Position numbers and translations under genes: made by a program | From: Anaerolineae bacterium | GTDB taxonomy: Bacteria; Chloroflexota; Anaerolineae; JAAYZQ01 | Reading direction: 5' to 3' | Assembly: GCA_016926595.1 (NCBI GenBank) | Contig: JAFGOG010000091.1 | Span: 1-13,468, forward strand | DNA: 13,468 nt | Notes under the pieces: model-generated | What the model was told of the DNA's origin: nothing | The model's input: only the letters and a program-made list of their open reading frames with translations | Databases searched by the model: none | Shown here: one piece after another, positions 5,734-12,785 of the stretch | How positions within the stretch are numbered: position 1 is the first letter of the stretch | Layout: every line of letters begins with the position of its first letter

Positions 5734-7446
5734 TCATTTCGGTTCCTGCGCTACTAGCTCGCGCCGCAGCACCTTGCCGACCATCGTTTTGGGAAGGCTA
5801 TCGCGAAATTCGACATGTTTCGGCACCTTGTAGCTTGCCAGCTTATCCCGGCAAAAGGCCCTGATCTCGTCAGCGGTGACTTGCTGACCGGCGCGCAGCA
5901 CGATCCAGGCTTTGCCTGCTTCGCCCTGATAGTCGTCGGGCACACCGGCCACGCTCACCTCGGCCACTGCTGGGTGGCTGGCGATGACTTCTTCTACCTC
6001 ACGCGGCCATACCTGGAAGCCACTGGGCTTGATCAGGTCTTTTTTCCGATCGACGATGAAAAGGTACCCATCCTCGTCCATATAACCCAGGTCGCCGGTG
6101 TATACCCAGCCATCGCGAATCATGTTTGCCGTTTCGGTGGGGCGTTCCCAATAACCGATCATGATCTGCGGTGCCCGGATGATGACCTCGCCGATCTCGC
6201 CTGGCTGCAGGTTCTGTTCGCCGGCGTCGGCATCCACGATCCGGACCTCGACGTCGGGGAGTGGGATGCCGACGGACCCTTCCTTGTAAGCAGCTTTGAT
6301 CGGGCAGACGGCAGCAGCCAGCATCGTCTCAGTCATGGCGTAGGCTTCCAGCAGCAGCCCGCCGGTCAATGCCTCAAAACGGTGCTTGGTTTCAGCCATC
6401 AGTGGCGCGGCCGCCGAGTAGCATACTTTTAGCGAAGTCATGTCCACCTTGCCGGCCTGGATTTTGGGGTGATTCAGCAAGGCGATGAACAGTGTAGGCA
6501 CGCCGTGCAGCACGGCCGGTCGGGCCTTTTCGATGGTGGCGATCAGATCGTCTATGTCGCGTGGGTTGGGGACAATGGCCATTGGCCAGTGAGCTATCAG
6601 TGACGTATTCATAGCCATGTTGCCATATACGTGGAACAGAGGCATGACCAGGGTCAGGGTGTCGTCCCAATCGTCGAGTACCGTTCGGGCGTAGGCCCGT
6701 AACTGCATGGTTGTCTGGATCAATGCCTGGTGTGTGCCCAACGCTGCCTTGGGTGTGCCGGTCGTGCCGCCGCTGAACAGGAGGATCGCTCGGTCCTGTG
6801 GGCCAACCGAGACATCCGGTCGGGCATTGTCATGCTGCTTCATCAGATCGCCCATCCACAGGTCTCCTGCCTGCAGCACGATCCGGTGGCCCTCCTTCTT
6901 CTCCTTTACTGCTGTGAATAGAAGCCGTAGCAGCGGCGGCAGGTATTCTTTAATGTTGGTGGCGATGACCCGCTGCACCCGGGTACGCGCCTGTATCGCT
7001 TTGATCTTGGCGTAAAAAGAGGTGAGCACGACCACGGTCTCGGCGCCAACCTCGTTCAGCGAGTATTCCAGCTCGCGTTCGGTGTACAAAGGGTTAATTG
7101 GAGCGACTATGGCGCCTGCTTTCCAGGCGCCGAGTTGGCTGATGATCGCTTGCGGTGAGTTGGGTATAACCAACGCCACCCGGTCACCCTTCTGCACCCC
7201 CAGGGCGACCAACGCGGCGCCAAAGGCGTCGCTCAGTCGCTCCATTTCGGCATAGGTGACGCGACCCCCTTTAAAGATCCAGGCCGTGTGGTTGGGGCGT
7301 TCATGTGCTGCCTCTTTCACTACATCCAATAGAGTACAGGCAGGATAGGGGTGCAACGTGCGCGGCATAGCTGGATCGTAGTGTTTGAACCAAGGCTTGT
7401 CTTCCACGGTTGGGTTATCCTTCCTATGGGCAGGATTTTCCTTCAT
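5734..7446 (-). CDS. Long-chain acyl-CoA ligase (AMP-forming, FadD type)
   Basis: A 570-residue ANL-superfamily ligase that activates a carboxylic acid with ATP to an acyl-adenylate and then to acyl-CoA, the entry step of the pathway. Motifs in order: P-loop SGGTTGTPK (225-233), YAMTE (369-373), the aspartate of TGDLG (D452), DRKKD (466-470) at the domain hinge, and the C-terminal catalytic Lys K558 in TMVGKVLRRE. The reading frame is open to an ATG at 7509 that would add 21 residues, but ATG at 7446 is preferred: it has GGAG at 7454-7457 with a 7-nt spacer, and the predicted transcription start (near 7458) is downstream of the longer start. First gene of its operon. Substrate may be a fatty acid or another carboxylic acid; the A5 motif YAMTE replaces the common YGxTE. 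Confidence 0.92.
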   Translation of the reverse strand: MKENPAHRKDNPTVEDKPWFKHYDPAMPRTLHPYPACTLLDVVKEAAHERPNHTAWIFKGGRVTYAEMERLSDAFGAALVALGVQKGDRVALVIPNSPQAIISQLGAWKAGAIVAPINPLYTERELEYSLNEVGAETVVVLTSFYAKIKAIQARTRVQRVIATNIKEYLPPLLRLLFTAVKEKKEGHRIVLQAGDLWMGDLMKQHDNARPDVSVGPQDRAILLFSGGTTGTPKAALGTHQALIQTTMQLRAYARTVLDDWDDTLTLVMPLFHVYGNMAMNTSLIAHWPMAIVPNPRDIDDLIATIEKARPAVLHGVPTLFIALLNHPKIQAGKVDMTSLKVCYSAAAPLMAETKHRFEALTGGLLLEAYAMTETMLAAAVCPIKAAYKEGSVGIPLPDVEVRIVDADAGEQNLQPGEIGEVIIRAPQIMIGYWERPTETANMIRDGWVYTGDLGYMDEDGYLFIVDRKKDLIKPSGFQVWPREVEEVIASHPAVAEVSVAGVPDDYQGEAGKAWIVLRAGQQVTADEIRAFCRDKLASYKVPKHVEFRDSLPKTMVGKVLRRELVAQEPK

Positions 7447-7453
7447 GCTGATT

Positions 7454-7457
7454 CTCC
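7454..7457 (-). promoter_or_regulatory. Ribosome binding site deciding the ligase start
   Basis: GGAG on the minus strand, 7 nt before ATG 7446. It lies right at the predicted 5' end of the mRNA, leaving a leader of only about 12 nt. It supports the 570-residue over the 591-residue form. Confidence 0.7.
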
Positions 7458-7464
7458 GTAAACC

Positions 7465-7493
7465 ATTATAAATCCCACCAGCCTGCAAGTCAA
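7465..7493 (-). promoter_or_regulatory. Sigma-70-type promoter of the ligase-thiolase-CoA-transferase operon
   Basis: On the minus strand TTGACT (7488-7493, five of six) is followed after exactly 17 nt by TATAAT (7465-7470, six of six). It lies in the only sizeable non-coding gap of the window, between the etfA terminator and the ligase start. Transcription should begin near 7458, 12 nt before the ATG. No clear operator palindrome overlaps the boxes. Confidence 0.82.
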
Positions 7494-7545
7494 GGAAAGC
7501 CCGAGCCACTCAATTGCTGGATGCATCGCAGACCAGGCGCCCCGG

Positions 7546-7589
7546 AAAAAAGCGGGAAGCCAGAGACGCCATTGTCCCTGACTTCCCAC
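7546..7589 (-). terminator. Rho-independent terminator after etfA
   Basis: The minus-strand RNA forms a 16-bp stem (arms 7574-7589 and 7552-7567) with three G-U pairs and no mismatch, a 6-nt loop (7568-7573), and six U directly after (7546-7551). It starts 31 nt after the etfA stop and ends the right-hand operon 52 bp before the next -35 box. On the plus strand the stem is not followed by a T run, so it works in one direction only. Confidence 0.92.
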
Positions 7590-7620
7590 TTGTTCCAGCC
7601 GATTGCAGGCCAACGGCTAT

Positions 7621-8676
7621 CTAGTCAAGTGCCTGCAGCATGGCTGGCAGGATTTGGCGGGCGTCGCCTACCACGGCATAGTTTGCCGCCTTCATGATAG
7701 GCGCCTTCTCCTCAGCGTTGATGGCGACGACCAATTTGCTGTTGCGGATGCCGAAATAGTGGTGGATATCACCCGATAGCCCACAGGCGATGTACAGATC
7801 GGGAGCGACCGTCTCTCCGCCGATGCCGACTACCTGTTCCTCGGTGATCCAGCCTTCGTCGAGAGCGCCGCGCGTGCCGGCTACCACCCCACTCAAGGCC
7901 GCAGCCAGTTGTTCGGCCAGGGCAAAGCCCTCGGCGTCGCCCAGCCCTCGCCCCGCCGATACGACAATCTTGGCCTTGCGCAGCGGCACGGCGGGCTTGT
8001 CGACGGCGGCGTCCAGGCTGACCCAGGTCAGTCGGCCGGCTGACCCAGACAGGTCTACCTCTACCTCCTGCACCTCGCCGGAGCGGTAGGCATCCTGGCT
8101 TGGAGTGCGAAAGTATCCGGGTTGCAGTGTTGCCATCTGGGGGCGGGCTTCGGGGCAGGCCAGTGTGTTGAACATCTCGCCGCCCAGGACCTGGAAGGTG
8201 CCTAGCAGCAGCCGCTCCGACATGTCGATCTCTACCTTGACGCAGTGGCTGATCAGTCCAGTACTCAGTCGCTGCGCCAGCCGGGGTGCCAGGTCGTTAC
8301 CCGGCGGTGTGGCGGCCAGCAGCAAGATCTCTGGACGATATTGGTTCACCAGGTCGGCCAAAGCCTTGGTGTAGGCCTCCGGTTGGTATTCATTCAGGGC
8401 GGTGGTGTTGACCGTCAGAACCTTATCGGCCCCGTACGCGATCAGCTCCTGTGCAAGTGGGGCAGCCTGTTCCCCCAACAATATGCCAAAGACATAGACG
8501 CCGATCTGGTCGGCCATGTCGCGGGCCTGCCCCATTGTCTGCACGGTGGCTGGGGCGAGCGTCCCGTTCAGAGCCTCGGCCACCACCCAGACATTGCGGT
8601 AGCCTGCGCCGGTCTGCTCGATGACTTCCTTGCCGACTTGTTCCTCAATCCATGAGTCGAGATAGCTAAAGTCCAT
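7621..8676 (-). CDS. etfA: Electron transfer flavoprotein, alpha subunit
   Basis: A 351-residue EtfA. It binds FAD in its C-terminal domain and, with EtfB, accepts electrons from acyl-CoA dehydrogenases. The N-terminal alpha/beta domain (about 28-215) is followed by the FAD domain: SAGRGLG (240-246), the GTRGALDEGWI segment with R269, VGIGGETVAPDLYIACG (283-299), GDIHHYFGI (302-310) with H306, and VVAIN (316-320). The usual VGQTGK segment reads VGIGGE (283-288), so the Gln and Thr next to the flavin ring are Ile285 and Gly286. There are roughly 25 extra N-terminal residues before the first beta strand. ATG at 8676 has a GGGAGG Shine-Dalgarno and lies 13 nt after etfB. The gene ends its operon at the terminator. 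Whether this ETF is conventional or bifurcating cannot be settled by eye. Confidence 0.95.
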   Translation of the reverse strand: MDFSYLDSWIEEQVGKEVIEQTGAGYRNVWVVAEALNGTLAPATVQTMGQARDMADQIGVYVFGILLGEQAAPLAQELIAYGADKVLTVNTTALNEYQPEAYTKALADLVNQYRPEILLLAATPPGNDLAPRLAQRLSTGLISHCVKVEIDMSERLLLGTFQVLGGEMFNTLACPEARPQMATLQPGYFRTPSQDAYRSGEVQEVEVDLSGSAGRLTWVSLDAAVDKPAVPLRKAKIVVSAGRGLGDAEGFALAEQLAAALSGVVAGTRGALDEGWITEEQVVGIGGETVAPDLYIACGLSGDIHHYFGIRNSKLVVAINAEEKAPIMKAANYAVVGDARQILPAMLQALD

Positions 8677-8689
8677 GTTCGCCTCCCGC

Positions 8690-9469
8690 CTAGCCGATGA
8701 CCTTCTGTAGCTTGAGCGCCGTGATCAGTTCGTGTGCCACGCTTGCCGGAGTACCCTTGATCTGTTCGCCGGCCGGCAGTGGCGGCGGAAAGCTCTCACC
8801 TCGGAAGGTGAGCAGCGGTTTCAGCGCCGCTTCGTCCAGCCCGAGATCGGCCGCGTTCCAGGTCGTCACCTGCCATTCGCGATAGGCGTTCATGATGCGC
8901 GCGCCATGCGCATAACGGGCCGGGAACGCCTCTGGCGCTACGGTAACCACTGCCGGTAGTGCGGCTTGCACAACTGCATAGCCGCTGCCCCACCGCCGCG
9001 TAGCCTGGATCGCGCCCGGCTCGCCTGTCAGTGAATACACGTCGGTCACCTGGGCATAGTTGAGCGCCTCTGCCACCCGGGAGCCTATCTGACCAGCGCT
9101 GGTGTCGCCCGACTCGCGCCCGGCCACGATCAGATCGGCGCCGCCCAGCTTTTGGATCGCTGCTGCCAGCACGCTCGCCGTCACCGGGATATCGGCCGCA
9201 TCCAAGGCCTCGTCACTTACCAGATAGACCGCGTCGCAGCCCATAGCCAACGCTTCGCGCAGCGCGTCCTCTGCTCGGGGTTTGCCCATGCTGAGGGCGA
9301 TAACCTCTGCGCCGGCTGCGTCCTTGAGCCGCAGCGCTGCCTCCAAGGCTGCCTTGCTGTCTGGCCCGAGGATATACTCCTCGCGGTTGATGAACATCTT
9401 TTCCTTGTCGCGCCGGACGAGGATCCCGGCCGGATCTAGCACCTGTTTGATCAGTACGATTATCTTCAT
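8690..9469 (-). CDS. etfB: Electron transfer flavoprotein, beta subunit
   Basis: A 259-residue EtfB, the partner of the alpha subunit directly downstream. It starts MKIIVLIKQVLDP, the typical opening of the family, and contains the DSKAALEAALRLKD segment (37-50), ALREALAMGCDAVYLVSD (69-86) and the nucleotide-binding loop AGRESGDTSAGQIGSR (116-131), which in conventional ETFs holds AMP and in bifurcating ones a second FAD. The frame is open upstream to an ATG at 9565, which would add 32 residues overlapping the preceding gene; that extension has no family resemblance, and ATG 9469 is preceded by AAGGAG and AGAGG. It lies 16 nt after the acyl-CoA dehydrogenase, which points to direct co-production of ETF with its electron donors. 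Confidence 0.95.
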   Translation of the reverse strand: MKIIVLIKQVLDPAGILVRRDKEKMFINREEYILGPDSKAALEAALRLKDAAGAEVIALSMGKPRAEDALREALAMGCDAVYLVSDEALDAADIPVTASVLAAAIQKLGGADLIVAGRESGDTSAGQIGSRVAEALNYAQVTDVYSLTGEPGAIQATRRWGSGYAVVQAALPAVVTVAPEAFPARYAHGARIMNAYREWQVTTWNAADLGLDEAALKPLLTFRGESFPPPLPAGEQIKGTPASVAHELITALKLQKVIG

Positions 9470-9478
9470 AGACCTCTG

Positions 9479-9484
9479 CTCCTT
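9479..9484 (-). promoter_or_regulatory. Ribosome binding site deciding the etfB start
   Basis: AAGGAG on the minus strand with a 9-nt spacer before ATG 9469, and a second purine stretch AGAGG 3 nt before the ATG. It sits in the 16-nt gap between genes and supports the 259-residue form. Confidence 0.65.
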
Positions 9485-9485
9485 G

Positions 9486-10652
9486 CTACGAAGGTATCCG
9501 CAGGCCGTAGGGCCGGAAGAGGTTGCTGGCCAGGACGATGCGCTGGATCTCGTTGGTGCCTTCAAAGATCTCGGCGATTCGGGCGTCGCGATAGGCCCGT
9601 TCCACCCAGTAGTCCCGGCTGTAGCCCAAGGCGCCGTGGATCTGCACCGCTTTGTTGATGCACCGGGAGGCTACCTCAGAACCGTACAGCTTGCAGATGG
9701 CGGCTTCCTTGATGTGCGGCTGATGGGTATCGATCAGCCAGGCAGTGCGGTAGACGATCGAGCGCAGCGCCTCGATCTCGGTGGCCATGTCGGCGATCGT
9801 AAAATAGATCGACTGCTTGGTGGCTAGCGGCGCGCCGAACTGCTCACGGGCCATGGCCCACTCCATGCAGCCCTCCATCGCTGCCTGGGCGCCGCCCAAG
9901 CATGCCGCGCCCAGGCTGGCCCGGCCGATGTCCAGCGTCTTCATGAAGGTCAGGAACCCGGCACCGAACTGCCCCAACACGTTTTCCTTGGGCACGCGCA
10001 CATCTTGAAAGACACACTCGGCGGTCGAGCTGCCGCGGATACCCATCTTGTTCTCCAGGCTGCCGATGCTGAATCCAGGCATGTCGGTCTCGACGATAAA
10101 GGCGGTAATGCCACCATAGGCTTTCAGTGTCGGATCGGTCACGGCCATGACGGTTATGATTCCGGCGATGTCGCCGTTGGTGATAAACACTTTTGCCCCG
10201 TTGAGCACATAGTGATTGCCGTCTCGCACGGCCGTGGTCTTGATAGCGGCTGCGTCGGAACCGGCCTGGGCCTCGGTCAGGCCAAAGGCCGCAACGGTCG
10301 TGCCTTGGGCCAGTGGAGTCAGGTATTTCTGCTTTTGCTCTTCGGTCCCGTCCAGGTAGATGGCCATTGCTCCGATGCCGGTGTGGGCGCCGATGACCGT
10401 GGCGGTGCTGGTACATACCCGTCCCATCTCTTCCATCATGATGCAGTAGCCCATCTCGCCGCCGCCCATGCCGCCATATTTCTGGGGAAAGGGCACGCCC
10501 ATGAGGCCAAGCGCGGCCGCCTTTTTGATCGTCTCAAACGGCACCCGGTGCTCACGGTCCAGGGCCTTGGCTAGCGGCTTGACCTCGTTCTCTGCGAACT
10601 CGCGCACCATTCGCCGGAAAAGCTGATATTCCTTGGGGAAGCTAAAGTCCAT
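9486..10652 (-). CDS. Acyl-CoA dehydrogenase 1
   Basis: A 388-residue FAD-dependent acyl-CoA dehydrogenase that oxidises acyl-CoA to trans-2-enoyl-CoA and passes electrons to ETF. Present are GLTEAQAGSD (124-133), VFITNGDIAG (155-164), an IRGSSTAE segment in the middle domain, an REQFG region starting the C-terminal helical bundle, and the catalytic base E364 in FEGTNEIQR (363-371), the position used by short/medium-chain and butyryl-CoA dehydrogenases. The frame is open for 48 codons upstream to 10796, but that stretch overlaps the preceding gene and looks like out-of-frame translation. ATG 10652, preceded by GGGAGAG, matches the family start (MDFSFPKEYQLFRRMV). It lies 44 nt after a second dehydrogenase and 16 nt before etfB. 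Chain length is not readable. Confidence 0.94.
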   Translation of the reverse strand: MDFSFPKEYQLFRRMVREFAENEVKPLAKALDREHRVPFETIKKAAALGLMGVPFPQKYGGMGGGEMGYCIMMEEMGRVCTSTATVIGAHTGIGAMAIYLDGTEEQKQKYLTPLAQGTTVAAFGLTEAQAGSDAAAIKTTAVRDGNHYVLNGAKVFITNGDIAGIITVMAVTDPTLKAYGGITAFIVETDMPGFSIGSLENKMGIRGSSTAECVFQDVRVPKENVLGQFGAGFLTFMKTLDIGRASLGAACLGGAQAAMEGCMEWAMAREQFGAPLATKQSIYFTIADMATEIEALRSIVYRTAWLIDTHQPHIKEAAICKLYGSEVASRCINKAVQIHGALGYSRDYWVERAYRDARIAEIFEGTNEIQRIVLASNLFRPYGLRIPS

Positions 10653-10656
10653 AGGT

Positions 10657-10663
10657 CTCTCCC
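10657..10663 (-). promoter_or_regulatory. Ribosome binding site deciding the start of acyl-CoA dehydrogenase 1
   Basis: GGGAGAG on the minus strand, 4 nt before ATG 10652. It supports the 388-residue protein instead of a 436-residue form that would overlap the neighbouring gene by about 100 nt. Confidence 0.65.
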
Positions 10664-10674
10664 AATCTCTTTGT

Positions 10675-10693
10675 GCCGCATGCTTTTTGCGGC
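10675..10693 (-). other. Intergenic hairpin between the two acyl-CoA dehydrogenases
   Basis: A perfect 6-bp inverted repeat (GCCGCA and TGCGGC) with a 7-nt A-rich loop in the RNA fills most of the 44-nt gap. No U run follows, so it is not a good terminator. It might protect or process the mRNA between the two genes; that is speculation. Confidence 0.4.
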
Positions 10694-10696
10694 CAT

Positions 10697-11845
10697 TTAG
10701 GGCTTGATCTCCAGCCCCTTTGCCTTGTAGATATCGCAGGCAATCAGGAACTGCTGGATCTGGCTGGGTCCCTCGATGATCTCCAATGCTCGGCAATCCC
10801 GGTAGTAGCGCTCGATGGCATAGTCCTTCATGTAACCATAACCGCCGTGGACCTGGACCATTTTGTTGGTCACCTCGTAAGCCGTGCGGGAGCCGAATAG
10901 CTTAGCGATCGACGCCTCCTGGGCATAGTCTTGCCCCGAGTCGGCCAACCAGGCGGTGTGGAGCACCAGGGAGCGCAGCGCCTCTGTTTGGGTCTTGGCA
11001 TCGGCGACATAGCTCTGGATGATCTGCTTGAGGGCAATAGGGCCGCCGAACTGGATATGCTCGATCGAAAACTGGACTGCTTCTTCCAGTGCCCGCTCGG
11101 CGCCGCCCAGAGCTATCGCCGCCAGCGCCAACCGGCCCAGGCTTAATGCCCGCTGTGCGATCTCCATCCCCTCGCCCTCTGCGCCAAGGCGATTGGCCTC
11201 TGGAACGTGGACGTTGTCAAAGTAGACTGTATTGGCCGGCACCCCTCGCAGGCCGAGCGTCTTTTCGCGATAGCCCACCTTCACACCGTCTGCCTCTAGT
11301 TCGATAAGAAAAGCGGTGATGCCGCCCTCGGCTTTGGCAAAGACCAGGAACAAGCCGGCCAGCGATCCGTTGCTGACCCAGTTCTTTGCTCCGTTCAGCA
11401 CATAGCCGGACCCGTTGCGCGCCGCCGTCATCTTGATCGCGGCTTCATCCGAGCCCGCGCTTGCCTCCGTCAGGGCAAAAGCCCCCAGCTTTTCGCCAAA
11501 CGCCAGCGCCTCCAGATACTTGCCCTTCTGCTCGTCGCTGCCATACTCCAGCAGCGGCTTGACCACCAGGCAGTTGTGCACATGCAAGATCAGCGCCGTG
11601 GACATGTCGGCCCGGGCCAGCTCTTCGAGCATCAGTGTGAAGGTGTAGGTATCCATGCCGCAGCCTTCGAGCTCTTGGGGCACCAGCGCCGCCCAGAACC
11701 CCTGATCGACCGCCTTGGCCAGCAGGTCCTCCGGGGGCTCTTCAGTCTGGTCGATATGCTCGCCTTTTGGCCGGATCTCCTTTGTGCAAAAGTCGGCGAA
11801 CATCTTTTTAAACATCAACTGTTCTTCGCTCAGAGTCAAGTCCAT
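10697..11845 (-). CDS. Acyl-CoA dehydrogenase 2
   Basis: A 382-residue acyl-CoA dehydrogenase, clearly different in sequence from the one that follows it. Landmarks are FALTEASAGSD (123-133), the VLNGAKNWVSNG segment (about 148-159), LRGVPANTVYFD in the beta domain, and the C-terminal VHGGYGYMKDYAIER stretch. The likely catalytic base is E358, in EGPSQIQQF; most relatives have EGT(N/S)EIQR here, so the Thr after EG is Pro and the Glu before IQ is Gln. The ATG at 11845 has an excellent AGGAGGAGG Shine-Dalgarno and lies 87 nt after the hydratase gene. Two dehydrogenases in one operon suggest different chain lengths, branched or cyclic substrates, or a two-protein heteromer as in some steroid FadE pairs. 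The sequence does not decide among these. Confidence 0.93.
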   Translation of the reverse strand: MDLTLSEEQLMFKKMFADFCTKEIRPKGEHIDQTEEPPEDLLAKAVDQGFWAALVPQELEGCGMDTYTFTLMLEELARADMSTALILHVHNCLVVKPLLEYGSDEQKGKYLEALAFGEKLGAFALTEASAGSDEAAIKMTAARNGSGYVLNGAKNWVSNGSLAGLFLVFAKAEGGITAFLIELEADGVKVGYREKTLGLRGVPANTVYFDNVHVPEANRLGAEGEGMEIAQRALSLGRLALAAIALGGAERALEEAVQFSIEHIQFGGPIALKQIIQSYVADAKTQTEALRSLVLHTAWLADSGQDYAQEASIAKLFGSRTAYEVTNKMVQVHGGYGYMKDYAIERYYRDCRALEIIEGPSQIQQFLIACDIYKAKGLEIKP

Positions 11846-11878
11846 ACAGCCTCCTCCTCGATTCAGGAGATGCTTTAC

Positions 11879-11915
11879 CCCGCCAGGGCTCAGCGTGACA
11901 TAAGAGACTGGCAGG
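11879..11915 (-). other. Inverted repeat in the hydratase-dehydrogenase gap
   Basis: Arms 11879-11886 and 11908-11915 can pair over 8 bp with one G-U in minus-strand RNA, leaving a 21-nt loop. No U run follows. This is the only structure seen in the 87-nt gap, which otherwise holds the Shine-Dalgarno of the next gene and no convincing promoter. Confidence 0.25.
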
Positions 11916-11932
11916 ATGCCGCCATATCCGAG

Positions 11933-12724
11933 TTATTTGTCCTTGAACTGCGGCCGGCGCTTTTCCATAAAGGCCGCGAGGCCTTCGTGCATGTCCTCGG
12001 TGGCAGACAGTTTGGCAAACAGGTCGGCCTCGTTCTTTACCCCGTCATCTATGTTCATGTCCAGTCCTTCGTGGACCGACTTGATGATCGAGGCCATCGC
12101 TACGCCGCCCATCATCGACAGGACCTTTGCCCATCGCTTGGCCTCGCTTACGACAGTGCCGACCGGTACCACCTTGTTGACCAGGCCGATGCGATATGCC
12201 TCTTGGGCCTTGATGTTGTTGCCGGTCAGGATCAGCTCCAGGGCGATTCCCTTGCCTACCAGCCGGGCCAGCCGCTGCGTGCCGCCCCAGCCGGGCATGA
12301 TCCCCAGCTTGATCTCCGGCTGGCCGAACTGCACCGAATCCTCTGCGAGGCGGATATGGCACGACATGGCCAGTTCGTTGCCGCCGCCCAGGCAGTAGGA
12401 GCCATTGATCGCCGCGATCACCGGTTTGGGCGACTGCTCGATCTTGCTGAACAGAATCTGCCCCTGCCGCACTACGCCGTAGGTGGCCTCATAGCCCTCC
12501 TTGCCCAGCCTGGCGATGGTTGGGATGTCAGCTCCGGCTACGAAAAGGATGCCTGCGCCGGTGATGATGATCACCTTGACCTGCGGGTTGGCCAGGCATT
12601 CGTCGAAAGCTCCGTTCAGGTCCATTGTTGTCTGCGTGTCAAATGAGTTGGCCGGTGGATGGTTGATGGTGATGATCGCCGTTCGATCCTCAATGGCCAA
12701 GTTTACATTCTGATACTCCCCCAT
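11933..12724 (-). CDS. Enoyl-CoA hydratase
   Basis: A 263-residue crotonase-fold enzyme that adds water to trans-2-enoyl-CoA to give 3-hydroxyacyl-CoA. The oxyanion-hole segment FVAGADI (61-67), GGGNELAMSCHIRLAED (113-129) with catalytic E117, and FGQPEIKLGIMPGWGGTQRL (133-152) with catalytic E137 are all intact, so hydratase activity is expected and not an isomerase or other crotonase role. The C-terminal EKRRPQFKDK is typical. ATG 12724 has a strong AAGGAG Shine-Dalgarno, 61 nt after the hydroxyacyl-CoA dehydrogenase. The order dehydrogenase then hydratase matches the domain order of archaeal fused 3-hydroxyacyl-CoA dehydrogenase/enoyl-CoA hydratase proteins, but here the genes are separate. 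Confidence 0.94.
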   Translation of the reverse strand: MGEYQNVNLAIEDRTAIITINHPPANSFDTQTTMDLNGAFDECLANPQVKVIIITGAGILFVAGADIPTIARLGKEGYEATYGVVRQGQILFSKIEQSPKPVIAAINGSYCLGGGNELAMSCHIRLAEDSVQFGQPEIKLGIMPGWGGTQRLARLVGKGIALELILTGNNIKAQEAYRIGLVNKVVPVGTVVSEAKRWAKVLSMMGGVAMASIIKSVHEGLDMNIDDGVKNEADLFAKLSATEDMHEGLAAFMEKRRPQFKDK

Positions 12725-12761
12725 GATAGTCTCCTTTCGTTTATGTTGTATCAGGCATCAG

Positions 12762-12777
12762 GTGCCATGGCTGGCAC
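12762..12777 (-). other. Short intergenic hairpin before the hydratase gene
   Basis: GTGCCA and TGGCAC form a perfect 6-bp stem with a 4-nt loop in the 61-nt gap between the dehydrogenase and hydratase genes. No U run follows, so read-through into the hydratase is expected. A role in mRNA processing is possible but not shown. Confidence 0.35.
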
Positions 12778-12785
12778 GTGACAGA

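Noticed and set aside
5815..6432. 205-codon open frame on the plus strand
   Set aside because: It is antisense to the acyl-CoA ligase C-terminal half, with no family resemblance and no upstream Shine-Dalgarno of note.
7447..7509. 21-residue N-terminal extension of the acyl-CoA ligase
   Set aside because: The promoter boxes lie within this stretch, so the extension would not be transcribed from that promoter, and the good ribosome site is before ATG 7446.
7546..7589. Terminator acting on both strands
   Set aside because: On the plus strand the stem is followed by TTGTTCC, not a T run, and there is no plus-strand gene to end.
9470..9565. 32-residue N-terminal extension of EtfB
   Set aside because: It overlaps the end of acyl-CoA dehydrogenase 1, looks like out-of-frame translation, and the family start MKIIVLIKQV at 9469 has its own ribosome site.
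10653..10796. 48-residue N-terminal extension of acyl-CoA dehydrogenase 1
   Set aside because: It overlaps the end of acyl-CoA dehydrogenase 2, lacks family similarity, and GGGAGAG precedes ATG 10652.
11576..12646. 356-codon open frame on the plus strand
   Set aside because: It lies antisense to the acyl-CoA dehydrogenase 2 and hydratase genes, its translation has no recognisable domain, and both minus-strand genes have intact catalytic motifs. Long shadows are expected in GC-rich coding DNA.
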